A stretch of 64,000 bases of DNA from Campylobacter subantarcticus LMG 24377 (GTDB taxonomy: Bacteria > Campylobacterota > Campylobacteria > Campylobacterales > Campylobacteraceae). Shown piece after piece: positions 1-9,834 of this stretch. The notes under the pieces were generated by a model. The model searched no databases and was not told the origin of the DNA. It was given only the letters and a program-made list of their open reading frames with translations. The stretch's first letter is position 1. Every line of letters begins with the position of its first letter. The translations under genes and the position numbers were made by a program. The stretch is taken from positions 1,674,001 to 1,738,000 of the forward strand of contig NZ_CP007773.1 in the NCBI RefSeq assembly GCF_000816305.1. The letters run 5' to 3'.

Positions 1-35
1 GCATTTTCAAATTCAAACATTTTTCTAATAATCAT
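1..35 (-). CDS. queD: queD, 5' end only (6-carboxytetrahydropterin synthase)
   Basis: Only the first 12 codons are in the window, reading [12 protein letters not shown]; the gene runs off the left edge. The ATG overlaps the queE stop codon as ATGA, which indicates translational coupling. In Campylobacter the gene after queE is the QueD homologue, which makes 6-carboxytetrahydropterin, the substrate of QueE in queuosine synthesis. The identification rests on this short N-terminus and on gene order, so it is provisional. Confidence 0.55.
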   Translation of the reverse strand, partial: MIIRKMFEFEN

Positions 36-781
36 ACGCCTTCTTTATCTCCCCAAATTCTAATATGCATTCTATCAGAATAATTATATCCATTTTTTAT
101 ACAAAATTCAGCAACACTTAAGGCATTTTTAGAAATTTCTAATCCATTTGCACCCATAGGCATGCAAAAAACTTCATTTTTGCAAATTTGTAAGATTTCT
201 TTGATTTCTTCTAGGGCTTTATTCTCCTCTAAAAAATCCCTATCTAAAACAAATTTATAAAAGCTATCTCTAGGATATTTTTTAAAAGCTCTTAAAGCTT
301 TTTCATTAATTCTTTTTTCCTTTTTTACTCCGCTATTACTTAACTTTACCCCTAAAGCAAAATAACATTTTTTATACAGTGGATATTTTTCAAAATCAAT
401 TTCAATACTTGCATTGGTTTCAAAATGTACTTTAAAATCGTTTTCTAAAAGCAAATTAACAAAACACAAAAATTCTGGTTTTTGATAATTCAACAAAGGT
501 TCTCCGCCCGTAATGACAACTATAGCTTGGTGTGAATTTGCGAGTTTTACAACCTCATCAAAAAGTTCTTTTGTTTTATATGATTGATAACAAGCTTTAA
601 ATTCTTGAGTAAAAACCGCTCTAATGGTATCGCACCCTAAAAGTATTTTAGAGTTTTGCTCTTTTTTCACCCCAAAGCCAATACAGTTAAAATTACACCC
701 AGCAAATCTAACAAAAACAGCCAAATTTCCGCTATATTTTCCCTCACCTTGCAAGCTTAAAAAAGTTTCGACAACTTCCAT
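32..781 (-). CDS. queE: 7-carboxy-7-deazaguanine synthase QueE (radical SAM)
   Basis: QueE is a cytosolic radical SAM enzyme that ring-contracts 6-carboxytetrahydropterin to 7-carboxy-7-deazaguanine for tRNA queuosine. The 249-residue protein starts with the family signature SLQGEG (residues 9-14). The cluster cysteines appear to be C29, C33 and C50, a CX3CX16C spacing instead of the usual CX3CX2C; displaced third cysteines are known in some QueE clades. ITGGEPLL near residue 90 is the SAM-binding GGE motif. It overlaps queD downstream and abuts moaA upstream, so it is probably in one transcript with them. Confident call; the cluster ligand assignment is inferred. Confidence 0.9.
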   Translation of the reverse strand: MEVVETFLSLQGEGKYSGNLAVFVRFAGCNFNCIGFGVKKEQNSKILLGCDTIRAVFTQEFKACYQSYKTKELFDEVVKLANSHQAIVVITGGEPLLNYQKPEFLCFVNLLLENDFKVHFETNASIEIDFEKYPLYKKCYFALGVKLSNSGVKKEKRINEKALRAFKKYPRDSFYKFVLDRDFLEENKALEEIKEILQICKNEVFCMPMGANGLEISKNALSVAEFCIKNGYNYSDRMHIRIWGDKEGV

Positions 782-1749
782 TATCCACCTGTTTGATAAA
801 AAGCTCTTGTTGAACTTTGATTGTTTTCGTTTTCAGCCCATCTGTTTTTTTCTGATTTGTTTTTTATCACCGTTTTTAAAACCTCGCATGCTCCTGCTAT
901 GTCTTTATTGCGTATAGCTTTTTTAATGCTTAAGGCCTCATCGTAATACAAACAAGGTATCAAAAGACCTTCAGCAGAAAGTCTTATACGGTTACAACTA
1001 TCGCAAAAATCATGACTATGTGGATCAATAATACCAAACTCATACCCATCTTCAAGCTCATAAATACTCGCAGGTGCATTTGGACTTTTTTGTCCTTGTT
1101 TAAAAGAATATTTTTGAGCAATAATATTTAAAATTTCTGCTGATTTTAAGCCTTTTAAATCTCCATAAGCATGATAATTTTCCATAAATTCTATAAAGCG
1201 AATTTGGCTTTTGCACACTTTAGCAAATTCTAAAAGATCAATAAATTCACTATCGTTAATCCCCTTAAGCGCTACAGTATTAAATTTAATCTTAAAGCCT
1301 AATTCTAAAGCCTCATTAATACCATTTAACACATCTTTAAGTATATTTTTTTGAGCTAATTTAAAAGCTATTTCTTCTTTTAAGGTATCTAGTGAGATAT
1401 TAACTCTTTTTAAACCTGCTTGTCTTAAATCTTTTGCTTGTTGTTTTAATAAAGAAGCATTAGTAGTAAGTGCTAAGTCTATATCTTGTTTATACTCACT
1501 AATCATAGCAATAAATTTATACAAATCTTTTCTTACTAAAGGCTCACCACCTGTAATGCGAATTTTTTTAACCCCTTCATCAATGCAAACTTTAACAAAC
1601 ATAAAAAGTTCTTCAAATGATAAAAGGTTTTCTTTGGAACTCCATTCAAATGGAGTTTTTGGCATACAATAAAGGCAGCGAAAATTACATCTTTGTGTTA
1701 CTGAAATTCTTAAATAATCAATCACTCTTCCATAGCTATCTACTAACAT
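781..1749 (-). CDS. moaA: GTP 3',8-cyclase MoaA
   Basis: MoaA is the radical SAM enzyme that converts GTP to 3',8-cyclo-GTP, the first step of molybdenum cofactor synthesis; the cofactor is needed by the TorA-type reductase in this same window. Visible motifs are C21/C25/C28 (CX3CX2C) for the first 4Fe-4S cluster, ITGGEPL near residue 67, a C-terminal [10 protein letters not shown] plus IPCLY for the second cluster, and the conserved terminal Gly-Gly. The ATG at 1749 is preferred over a TTG one codon upstream because AAAGG lies 6 bases before it. About 322 residues, normal for MoaA. Confidence 0.93.
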   Translation of the reverse strand: MLVDSYGRVIDYLRISVTQRCNFRCLYCMPKTPFEWSSKENLLSFEELFMFVKVCIDEGVKKIRITGGEPLVRKDLYKFIAMISEYKQDIDLALTTNASLLKQQAKDLRQAGLKRVNISLDTLKEEIAFKLAQKNILKDVLNGINEALELGFKIKFNTVALKGINDSEFIDLLEFAKVCKSQIRFIEFMENYHAYGDLKGLKSAEILNIIAQKYSFKQGQKSPNAPASIYELEDGYEFGIIDPHSHDFCDSCNRIRLSAEGLLIPCLYYDEALSIKKAIRNKDIAGACEVLKTVIKNKSEKNRWAENENNQSSTRAFYQTGG

Positions 1750-1758
1750 CAAAGGCCT

Positions 1759-2280
1759 TTATAGCAATTTATTAAATTTCAAAATAAGCTCAACCCTACC
1801 CATACCTATACGCAAATCTTTAGCAATTTGCTCTATGGATTTTTTTTGATTAAAAAGCTCTATTACTTTTTGCTCTTCATTATCATAACTTGGGCTTAAT
1901 TTTGTAATACTTTGAGTTTTTTGTTCTAAATTTAATAAACGATTTTTTTGCTCACTTTGAAATTCTTCAATAACTTCTTCCACTTCTTTTAAAGCATTTA
2001 AAATAGGAAGGATATTTTGATTTATTTTTTGTTCTAATACTTGCAAAAGCTCTTCTTTTAATTCTTCTTTAATAGCTTCAGCGTCTATTTCTTCTTTTTC
2101 TTGCTCTTGTTCATCTAAGCTTTCTTTTTTTAAATAATGATACTGCTTGTTTAAATCTTCAATCATCTTACCAAGCTCATTAATTTTAGCAATATTTTCT
2201 TTTTCTTTTATCATCATATAAGCAAACATAGCAAAAATTAATAAAGCTACCACAAGCCACAATAATAAATCACTACCCAT
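1759..2280 (-). CDS. membrane-anchored coiled-coil protein, conserved in Campylobacter
   Basis: Protein of 173 residues of unknown function. It has one N-terminal transmembrane segment (about residues 4-22), a long charged coiled coil (about 25-125) and a C-terminal helix-turn-helix-like segment (VIELFNQKKSIEQIAKDLRI). That C-terminal pattern is common in epsilonproteobacterial membrane-tethered proteins of unknown role. It overlaps the upstream gene by 8 bases and lies 9 bases before moaA, so it is part of the same transcription unit. By gene order it corresponds to the C. jejuni protein usually numbered Cj0162c; this correspondence is from memory and was not searched. Confidence 0.75.
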   Translation of the reverse strand: MGSDLLLWLVVALLIFAMFAYMMIKEKENIAKINELGKMIEDLNKQYHYLKKESLDEQEQEKEEIDAEAIKEELKEELLQVLEQKINQNILPILNALKEVEEVIEEFQSEQKNRLLNLEQKTQSITKLSPSYDNEEQKVIELFNQKKSIEQIAKDLRIGMGRVELILKFNKLL

Positions 2281-2776
2281 TTTCTTGCTCCTTTAAAATC
2301 TTAATCATCGCTCTTTGCATATTTGCCACAAAATTATCATACGCAAGCTCATCTTCTGCTTTTATTTGTGTAATTTTTGCCTCATTTTCATTTAAGGCTC
2401 TAAAAAAAATACTAATTTTTTGACCATTTAATTCAAATCTTGCATAATATTCCTCATCTTGAACCAAGCACTTGTCTTTAAACTGAATGTGTGCAAAATT
2501 TACACCCTCTACGAAGGCTTTATGTTTTAAATCTATAAATAATTTTGTTTTATTGATATCATTTTTTATCAAATACAATTCTTGTTTTATACCCATAAGT
2601 AAATCAAAAATAATTTGCTCACCTTCGCTAAATTCCACTCTTGAGGCAAGTTTTTTCCATTTGCTTAAATTGACATAATTATTACTTGAAAGATATTCTT
2701 GCAAAAACTCTTCATATCTTTCTTTACTCTCTTCAAACTCAAGCTCTAACGAGCTTTTAAAAAATTTTATCTCCAT
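2273..2776 (-). CDS. conserved hypothetical protein, possible PilZ-like fold
   Basis: A 167-residue soluble protein with no signal peptide and no motif I can name securely. The first half is helical and charged; the second half alternates strands (EEYYARFELNGQKISIFFRALNENEAKITQI), which loosely suggests a small beta-barrel such as PilZ, but this is only an impression. It overlaps the prenyltransferase gene upstream by 10 bases and the coiled-coil gene downstream by 8, so the three genes are probably co-translated. Confidence 0.6.
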   Translation of the reverse strand: MEIKFFKSSLELEFEESKERYEEFLQEYLSSNNYVNLSKWKKLASRVEFSEGEQIIFDLLMGIKQELYLIKNDINKTKLFIDLKHKAFVEGVNFAHIQFKDKCLVQDEEYYARFELNGQKISIFFRALNENEAKITQIKAEDELAYDNFVANMQRAMIKILKEQENG

Positions 2777-3642
2777 AAAAGATCAACCCAAATAAATATA
2801 AAAAACACCATACTTAAATAACCATTTAAAGTAAAAAATGCTTTATCAATTTTTGCAAAATTCTTTCTAACAATGTGGTGTTCAAAAAATAAAATAATCG
2901 CACTAATTATCACACCTAAAAAGGCAATATTTCCTGTTGGAGCTACCCAAACAAATAAAAGCCAAAAAAGCACTGCTAAAACATGACAAAATGCTGAGAT
3001 AAATAAGGTTGTTTCAAGTCCAAATTTAGCAGGTATAGAGTGCAAACCCATTTTTTTATCATACTCCATATCTTGCAAAGCATAAAGCAAATCAAAGCCA
3101 GCTGTCCAAAAAGTGATACCCAAACACAAAATCACACTATAAATTTCAATACTTCCCAAAACCACAATGCTACCTGCAATAGGAGCAAGCCCTAAGCAAA
3201 ATCCTAATACTAAATGTGCTAAGGATGAAAATCTTTTAAAAATTGAATAAATAGCTAAAATAAATAATACTGGCAAAGAAAGAGCAAAGGCTAATTTATT
3301 AATAAAATAACTTGCCAAAACAAAAATAATAGCGTTTAAAATAATAAAAAGTAAAATACTAATTTTACCTATGCGCCCATCAATATTAGGTCTATTTACA
3401 CATCTTGGATTGTTTTTGTCAATATCCTCATCCATTAAACGATTAATTGCCATTGCAAAATTTCTTGCACTCACTGCACAGATAACACCCAAAAACAAAG
3501 CCTTAAAGCCAAACCAAGTGCTATCATTTAAAATAACAGAAGCTACAATCATTGAAGTAAATAAAAAAGGTAAAGCAAAAATAGAATGCTTAAAAACAAT
3601 CAACTCTAAAATATCTTTCAATTTTTCTTTTAATATAGGCAT
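2767..3642 (-). CDS. mqnP: UbiA-family prenyltransferase (MqnP-type, menaquinone)
   Basis: Integral membrane prenyltransferase of 291 residues with about eight hydrophobic helices. The two aspartate-rich motifs of the UbiA family are visible: NRLMDEDIDKNNPR near residue 67 and YALQDMEYDKKMG near residue 187, which bind Mg2+ and the prenyl diphosphate. Campylobacter makes menaquinone by the futalosine pathway, where a UbiA-like enzyme (MqnP) prenylates dihydroxy-6-naphthoate; annotations often call it ubiA. Menaquinone is the electron acceptor of the complex I encoded nearby. Family assignment is firm; substrate is inferred from organism. Confidence 0.85.
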   Translation of the reverse strand: MPILKEKLKDILELIVFKHSIFALPFLFTSMIVASVILNDSTWFGFKALFLGVICAVSARNFAMAINRLMDEDIDKNNPRCVNRPNIDGRIGKISILLFIILNAIIFVLASYFINKLAFALSLPVLFILAIYSIFKRFSSLAHLVLGFCLGLAPIAGSIVVLGSIEIYSVILCLGITFWTAGFDLLYALQDMEYDKKMGLHSIPAKFGLETTLFISAFCHVLAVLFWLLFVWVAPTGNIAFLGVIISAIILFFEHHIVRKNFAKIDKAFFTLNGYLSMVFFIFIWVDLLWR

Positions 3643-3649
3643 TTTTTCT

Positions 3650-3711
3650 CTTTATAATATATTTTTGTTATGATTTTACTAAAATAATTTTAAATTTAGG
3701 ATATTTTTACG
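3650..3711. promoter_or_regulatory. divergent promoter region between mqnP and miaA
   Basis: The 69-base gap separates divergent genes. It is almost entirely A/T and contains a TATAAT on the plus strand near 3654 and AT-rich stretches on both strands usable as -10 elements. No clear -35 hexamer is seen, which is normal for Campylobacter sigma-70 promoters. Confidence 0.35.
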
Positions 3712-4596
3712 ATGTTTTTTGAATTTGCACTCATTGGAACCACTGCAAGTGGTAAAACAGAACTTGCCAATAAACTAGCCTATGAATTTAATGCAAGTAT
3801 TTTAAGCCTTGATAGTCTTTGTGTGTATAAACAAATCGAGATCGCTTCAGCAAAAACAGAGCAAAAAACCCTAAATGAGCTTGATTATTTTGGTATAAAT
3901 TTATTAAATGTCAATGAGCATTTCAACATCGCATTGTTTTTTGAAGAATACAAAAAAGCTAAAGATTTTGCTCAAAAAAACAATCAAATGCTTATTATCA
4001 CAGGTGGAACTAGTTTTTATTTAAAAGCCTTAATGGATGGTTTGAGTGAAAATTTTAAAGAAAGCCAAAGCACGCTAAGTAATGATGAAATTTATCATTT
4101 AATGATAAAAATTGACCCACAAGCAAAAATAGAAAAAAACGATACTTATCGTTTGAAAAAATGGCTTGGAATTTATGAGCAAACTAATAAAATTCCAAGT
4201 GAAGTTTTAAAAGAAACCAAACAAGAAGCTTTGATTAAAAAACTTGATATTTTTGAAATTTCTTGGCAAAAAGATCTTTTAGAAAAACGCATTATCAAAC
4301 GCACTAAAAATATGCTAAATGAGGGTTTAATAGAGGAAGCTAAAATGTTATTTGATAATTATGATCATCATTTAAAAGCATTAAATTCCATAGGTTTAAA
4401 AGAATGCAAAGATTTTTTAGATAAAAAAATAAATTTAAATAAGCTTGAAGAACTCATCATCATCCACACAAGACAACTTGCCAAAAGACAAAGAACTTTT
4501 AATAAAAAATTCAATAAAGAAATTTTAGATTTTCAAAATGCCTATGAAAATTTAAAAGCTTATATTTTAAAAAAAATATCAAGGCTGAGTGTTTAA
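3712..4596 (+). CDS. miaA: tRNA dimethylallyltransferase MiaA
   Basis: MiaA transfers the dimethylallyl group to A37 of tRNAs reading UNN codons. The protein has 294 residues, normal for the family. The P-loop [13 protein letters not shown] is at residues 9-21, followed by [17 protein letters not shown] (the DSxQxY-type region) and [12 protein letters not shown] near residue 98, the conserved GGTxxY motif. The [12 protein letters not shown] stretch near the C-terminus is also family-typical. It is the only plus-strand gene in the first 38 kb and its last 18 bases overlap the tail of pflA on the other strand. Confidence 0.94.
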   Translation: MFFEFALIGTTASGKTELANKLAYEFNASILSLDSLCVYKQIEIASAKTEQKTLNELDYFGINLLNVNEHFNIALFFEEYKKAKDFAQKNNQMLIITGGTSFYLKALMDGLSENFKESQSTLSNDEIYHLMIKIDPQAKIEKNDTYRLKKWLGIYEQTNKIPSEVLKETKQEALIKKLDIFEISWQKDLLEKRIIKRTKNMLNEGLIEEAKMLFDNYDHHLKALNSIGLKECKDFLDKKINLNKLEELIIIHTRQLAKRQRTFNKKFNKEILDFQNAYENLKAYILKKISRLSV

Positions 4597-6942
4597 GACA
4601 TTTAATTTGTCTTTACACAAATTTTGCCAATTACTTGTTGCATTAATATCTAAACATTTTTGCAAACTTTGTCTTTGTTGATTTGTTTGATTTAAATCTT
4701 CATATACATTACTTTGCATATAAAATGTGTGCGCGCGTTCATCATCTTTTAAAGGATTTGCCAACAAATCTTTAAACAAAGTCAATGCTTTTTGTGCTTG
4801 ATTGCTTTGTCTTAGTGCTTTGATGTAGATAAACTCTAAATCTGGGCTAAAAAGATTTACCCCTATTAAATTTTGATAATCAATTGCCTTTGGAGCATAT
4901 GTTAAAATGCTTGTGATGAAATTATTTCTCTCACAATAACGCAAAAACTCATAATACAACTCCACCATGCGGTAATTCATCGGAAATTGCTCTAGTTTTT
5001 GCAAAGTTCTTATCATAGCATTATAATCTTGCAATTTAAGTTCAGCAAAAAACTTAATATAATTTGCCTCAAATTTTTCATTATCACTGATAATGGTTCT
5101 TGTGTTTAAAATATCATTAATCATCTTTATAGCATTTTGGTAGTTCTTGTCTTTTAAAGCCAAATCTGCACTTTGAAGTTTATAAAAAATAATATCATCA
5201 TTTTCATTTTCAATGATATATTTTTTTGCTTCTTCCATACGCGTTGTGCGCTTAAAGCATTCAAGCATTCGTTTTTTATTTTGAATTTTACTTCCTATAT
5301 TATAAGCTTTAAAATCTTCATAAATTTTGACCGCGTCTAAGCACTCATCATTTTTTAATTTTTGATCTAAAACCAAAATCGCAGCCTGCTCTAATAATTT
5401 TTTGATTTCCTTGTTAGAATATTTTTCTATATCTTTTTGATATGCCACTACTTTTTCGTAATTTTTTTCTTGAAAATACAATTCAACATTATCAAATAAA
5501 GCCTTACTAGCAATTTCACCGGCATACTTTTGCATAATCTCCTCATATCTTTGATGTAAAAAGCTTGCATTAGTATCTTTTAGATACAAGAAATTTTTAT
5601 CTTGTGCTTCTTTAATTAAACTTAAAAATTCTCCTAAAGGAAATTCCTCTGCATATAAATCAAGATATTTTTGTGCTTTTGTGTGTTCATTTGCATTAAG
5701 CAAAGACAAAGCAAGATCCTTAAGCACTCTTTCGTATTCATTTTCAACCTTACTTAAATGTGTGAAAATATACTCATAAATTTTAGAACTAATATCATAC
5801 GCCCTATTATTGCTAAATGCCCTTGCTACTAACAAAGAATTACCCAAATCACTCATAAAAAATTGAGGATTAGAGTCTAAAATTTTACTAACAAGCTCTT
5901 TAGCCTCTTTGACATTTTGCATTTCTAAATAATTTCTTGCCAAAAACAATGCAGCTCTACTTGCCAAATCAGCATCTGGTGTAGAGTAATACACATCTTG
6001 ATAAATATTATTTGCAGTATTTTTTTTACCCAAATGGTACAAATAGTCTGCATAATCAAGCAAAGCCATAATGGTGTATTTGTCACCTTTATGCTCTGTA
6101 TTTAAAGTATCGATGATGTATTCGACATTTGATCTTTGCGATAAGCCCATATAAATTCTCATCATAATATACATAACTTCTGTATAATCTTTGTCGTTAA
6201 TATAAGTCCTTAGCCATTTTTTTGCATCTCCTAGCATTTGCTCTAAGACCTGTTGATCTTTATCAAGCTCGTATGTAAAAAGTTTATTTTGCACTCTTAA
6301 CTTGTACAACTCAAACTCATTCATAAATACACTACCTTGATAACGCTTAACAGCATTGGTTGCATCTCTTAAAACTTGATCATATTTTTTTGCTTCATAT
6401 TCTTGCTTGATATTAAAATAAGTATTAAAATCAGCACTTTTTGAAGTTTCTATAGGATTAGAATTTAAATCTAAAGCGCCAATGTAAGGCATAAGTGCGT
6501 TGTCAAAGTATATATCAAAATTAAGTCCATCGCTAGGTTTAAAATAACGCAAATCTTTAGTAAAAATAAATACAAAATGTTTGGATTGATCACCGCTTTG
6601 GCTTTCAATTTCTTTGGCATTAAAGATATCTTGAGAATAGCTAAACATTTTAGATAGTATTTTAGGATAAATTTTGATTGTTAAAAAAGTTTGGTGTTTT
6701 TCAAAAAAAATCGAAAAGTCATCAAATTCCTTGTTTTGAAACTGCATACTGCTTACACCTAAAACATTACATTCAAAGTGTATTTTTTCAAATTCAAAAA
6801 CACTTTTACATGTAAATTCTTTATTGTCTTTTAAATGTAAAAGCGTAAAGGGTCGGTTATGTTCCTCCCCTTGATTAACAACAATTTCAAATGAAAACAC
6901 ATAGCTTATACTGAGTAAAAATAAAAATAAAAACCTTAACAT
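4579..6942 (-). CDS. pflA: paralysed flagella protein PflA
   Basis: Protein of 787 residues with an N-terminal signal peptide (hydrophobic stretch ending near residue 18, ahead of FEIVVNQG), consistent with a periplasmic location. Most of the chain is helical with TPR-like repeats (for example [17 protein letters not shown] and [18 protein letters not shown]). In Campylobacter and Helicobacter, PflA together with PflB forms the periplasmic scaffold that widens the ring of stator units in the flagellar motor; mutants have paralysed flagella. Its position directly after nuoN is the conserved Campylobacter order. It is 24 bases from nuoN and could be read with the nuo operon. Confidence 0.9.
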   Translation of the reverse strand: MLRFLFLFLLSISYVFSFEIVVNQGEEHNRPFTLLHLKDNKEFTCKSVFEFEKIHFECNVLGVSSMQFQNKEFDDFSIFFEKHQTFLTIKIYPKILSKMFSYSQDIFNAKEIESQSGDQSKHFVFIFTKDLRYFKPSDGLNFDIYFDNALMPYIGALDLNSNPIETSKSADFNTYFNIKQEYEAKKYDQVLRDATNAVKRYQGSVFMNEFELYKLRVQNKLFTYELDKDQQVLEQMLGDAKKWLRTYINDKDYTEVMYIMMRIYMGLSQRSNVEYIIDTLNTEHKGDKYTIMALLDYADYLYHLGKKNTANNIYQDVYYSTPDADLASRAALFLARNYLEMQNVKEAKELVSKILDSNPQFFMSDLGNSLLVARAFSNNRAYDISSKIYEYIFTHLSKVENEYERVLKDLALSLLNANEHTKAQKYLDLYAEEFPLGEFLSLIKEAQDKNFLYLKDTNASFLHQRYEEIMQKYAGEIASKALFDNVELYFQEKNYEKVVAYQKDIEKYSNKEIKKLLEQAAILVLDQKLKNDECLDAVKIYEDFKAYNIGSKIQNKKRMLECFKRTTRMEEAKKYIIENENDDIIFYKLQSADLALKDKNYQNAIKMINDILNTRTIISDNEKFEANYIKFFAELKLQDYNAMIRTLQKLEQFPMNYRMVELYYEFLRYCERNNFITSILTYAPKAIDYQNLIGVNLFSPDLEFIYIKALRQSNQAQKALTLFKDLLANPLKDDERAHTFYMQSNVYEDLNQTNQQRQSLQKCLDINATSNWQNLCKDKLNVLNTQP

Positions 6943-6966
6943 AAGCGTGATTATAGCAATATTATT

Positions 6967-8364
6967 TTACAAAAGCAAAAACACACATGAAAGACTTCCT
7001 ACAAGACATAGACTTAAAACCACTTTTTGTTTTACATCTAAATTTCCTGCTTCTATTTCTTGTCCTTTTTTAAAGAAAATATAAATTAAAATCTTCAAAT
7101 ACGCATAAAGCATGATCATAGAACTTAAAGCTATGGCAAACACAAGCACATAATATCCTGAATTTAAGATAGAAACTAAAATTAAAATTTTACCCCAAAA
7201 GATACCAAAAGGTGGTATGCCCGCTATACATAAAATAAAAATAGCTAAAACGACTGACAAAACAGGTCTTTGATCAAACAAACCCGAAAAACTCTCAAAC
7301 GAACTTTTTTGAAATAAACTTAAAATCAAGAAAATTCCATAATTTGCAAATGCAAAAGAAATCCAATACACAAACAAAGCAAAAATTGAAAGCAAGTAAG
7401 AAGTGCCATCTCCTTGAGAACTCACACTCATACTCGAAACAATAACAGCTAATATAAAAGAAGAATGTGTAATCGAACTATATGCGAGCATTTTCTTTGC
7501 ATCTTTTTGAATTAAAGCTACGATACTAACTGTCAACATAGAAAAAATAGCTAATAATGCCACTATATATTCAAATTTCACTCCACCTCCTAAGGCAGAA
7601 AAAATTCTCAAAACCACTATGATCATGGTAATTTTTGGCACAATAGAAATAAAAGCTATAAAATTAGTATGCACTCCACAATATACATCTTTTAGCCAAA
7701 AGTGAAAAGGCGCAATAGAAAGCTTTATGCCAACTATCACCAAAAACATCACTCCTGCGCAAAGCAAAATAGGATCTGAAATATATTCAGAATGCAATAA
7801 ATTATCCAAATCTAAAGACTTAGTTTTTAAATACACAAAAGCACACGCAAACACAAAAAATCCAGCTCCAACCGCAGCCAAAGTAAAATACTTAATGCTA
7901 GAACTCACAGCATTATGAGTGCCTCTTAAAGCAATGAGTGTATAAAGTGCTAAAGATGAACCTTCTAATGCCAAGAAAATAACAATTAAATTAGTGCTAG
8001 AAACCATTAAAATCAACGATGCAACCATAAATAAAAACAAAGAGAAAAATTCAGGTTTTTGTTCATCTTTATCAATCAGTAAATAAAGCATCGAGAAAGC
8101 CAAAATTACAATTTGAGCAAAAATGGCATAATTATCACTAACAAACAATCCAAAGAAAGCATGAGAATCTTTTAGCCCAAAGCCATTGCAAACCAACAAA
8201 AAGCACAAAGTACTAAGCAAAGCTATAACACTTGCTCCGATATAAAAATTTCTTGAAAGATTTTTAAACGCTCCCAGCAAAAGCAACACAATAGCCCAAA
8301 AAAGCAAAGACAACACAGGAAATAATAATACAAAATTTAATTTGTCTAAACTAAAATCACCCAT
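6967..8364 (-). CDS. nuoN: NADH-quinone oxidoreductase-type complex I subunit N
   Basis: Membrane antiporter-like subunit of 465 residues with about 14 predicted helices. The conserved charged positions of proton-pumping subunits are visible: FLALEGSSLALY (helix 5 glutamate), IGIKLSIAPFHFWLKDVY (helix 7 lysine region) and a lysine in LIQKDAKKMLAYSSI. It is the last gene of the operon and overlaps nuoM by one base. It acts in the inner membrane as one of three pump modules. Confidence 0.95.
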   Translation of the reverse strand: MGDFSLDKLNFVLLFPVLSLLFWAIVLLLLGAFKNLSRNFYIGASVIALLSTLCFLLVCNGFGLKDSHAFFGLFVSDNYAIFAQIVILAFSMLYLLIDKDEQKPEFFSLFLFMVASLILMVSSTNLIVIFLALEGSSLALYTLIALRGTHNAVSSSIKYFTLAAVGAGFFVFACAFVYLKTKSLDLDNLLHSEYISDPILLCAGVMFLVIVGIKLSIAPFHFWLKDVYCGVHTNFIAFISIVPKITMIIVVLRIFSALGGGVKFEYIVALLAIFSMLTVSIVALIQKDAKKMLAYSSITHSSFILAVIVSSMSVSSQGDGTSYLLSIFALFVYWISFAFANYGIFLILSLFQKSSFESFSGLFDQRPVLSVVLAIFILCIAGIPPFGIFWGKILILVSILNSGYYVLVFAIALSSMIMLYAYLKILIYIFFKKGQEIEAGNLDVKQKVVLSLCLVGSLSCVFLLL

Positions 8365-9833
8365 TAAAAACCTCTTATACTATCTATGATCTTTTGATTT
8401 TCTATTGCAATATTTCTTGTTTGCATAATCTCAAGAACAGTATTAACATTAGAAGCAATTTGATCAAGCATTGTACTTGGCGCCACACCTAAGTAGATCA
8501 CCAAAGCACTCAACACACTTAAAACAAAAATTTCACCTTTTTTTAGTACCAATTTTTCTAATTTTTCCTCACTAGCGTTAAAAAACATATTTCTATAAAT
8601 ATTTAACATGTAAATCGCACCTAAGATAATGACCCCACCTGCAAACAAAGCGTACCATAAATTCACACTCGCAACACCTTGTAAGATCAAAAACTCTCCA
8701 ACAAAAGAAATCGTTAAAGGTAGCGAGATAGATGAAAACAACAATACCGCGAAAAAGAAGCTAAACAAAGGAGTATTTTTAGCCAAATTTTTATAAAAAT
8801 CCAAATCAAAAGTATGGTATCTTTTATAAAGCATATAAGCTGCTAAAAATAAACCTCCTGTCACAATACCATGAGCAAACATATAAAATACAGAACCACT
8901 TACTCCATTATAAGTAAAAGTAATAATCCCTAAAATCACTACACCCAAATGCGAAATAGAACTATAAGCAATTAGCTCTTTTAAATCCTTAGTTCTAAAA
9001 GCAATCAAAGCTGCATATAAAATCCCAACTATACATAAAACAGCAAGTAAAGAATAATAATGATTTAAAGTATCAGGCGTTAAAGGCAAAATAAATCTTA
9101 AAAAGCCAAAAGGAGCCATTTTAAAACTAACAAGCATCACAGACACTAGCGTTGGACTTTTAGCATAAACTTTAGGTGCCCAAGTATGAAAAGGAAACAA
9201 AGGACTTTTGATCGCAAAAGCGATAAAAAATCCTAAAAAAACAAGGTTTTGTGCATTTTCAGGTATAAAAAATTCACTTTTATACCAAGCCAACAAATCA
9301 AAACTCCAATAACCAAAATTTTGATAATACAAAAATCCTACATAGATAATAGCCAAAAGCATTAACATAGAACCACAAAATGCATAAATAAAAAATTTAA
9401 TCCCTGCTTTATAGTTGTTAGAATATCTTCCTATTAAATAAATAAGAGGAATAAGAGAAAATTCCCAAAACACATAAAATAACAATGCATCTAATGAAGC
9501 AAATAATCCTATAATACAAAATTGCAATAAAAATATACTTACAACAACACTTTTATCTTGTATATCCAAACACACAAAAGATAAAAAGATCATAATAGAA
9601 CAAAGTAACATCAAATAAAGTGCTATAGCATCAACACCAATATGAAAATTAACAATTAAAGAATTTAAACTAAATTCATAAGCTATACCACCATGATAAT
9701 TTAACAACAAAAACACATTTAAAGCTAAAATCAAAAAACTTACTAAAATAGCAAAAGATTTACTATCTTCTTTTTGCAAAAACAAAGCCACAAAAGCTGA
9801 AAAAAATGGAAATAACATTAACAAACTAAGCAT
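8364..9833 (-). CDS. nuoM: complex I subunit M
   Basis: Membrane pump subunit of 489 residues. The start is placed at the ATG at 9833 (MLSLLMLFPFF), immediately after the nuoL stop, rather than a longer in-frame start inside nuoL that would add eleven atypical residues. FYVFWEFSLIPLIYLIGRY carries the conserved helix-5 glutamate, IKSPLFPFHTWAPKVYAKSP the helix-7 lysine region, and ELIAYSSISHLG the second conserved block. It is homologous to antiporter subunits and pairs with NuoL and NuoN in the inner membrane. Confidence 0.94.
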   Translation of the reverse strand: MLSLLMLFPFFSAFVALFLQKEDSKSFAILVSFLILALNVFLLLNYHGGIAYEFSLNSLIVNFHIGVDAIALYLMLLCSIMIFLSFVCLDIQDKSVVVSIFLLQFCIIGLFASLDALLFYVFWEFSLIPLIYLIGRYSNNYKAGIKFFIYAFCGSMLMLLAIIYVGFLYYQNFGYWSFDLLAWYKSEFFIPENAQNLVFLGFFIAFAIKSPLFPFHTWAPKVYAKSPTLVSVMLVSFKMAPFGFLRFILPLTPDTLNHYYSLLAVLCIVGILYAALIAFRTKDLKELIAYSSISHLGVVILGIITFTYNGVSGSVFYMFAHGIVTGGLFLAAYMLYKRYHTFDLDFYKNLAKNTPLFSFFFAVLLFSSISLPLTISFVGEFLILQGVASVNLWYALFAGGVIILGAIYMLNIYRNMFFNASEEKLEKLVLKKGEIFVLSVLSALVIYLGVAPSTMLDQIASNVNTVLEIMQTRNIAIENQKIIDSIRGF

Positions 9834-9834
9834 T

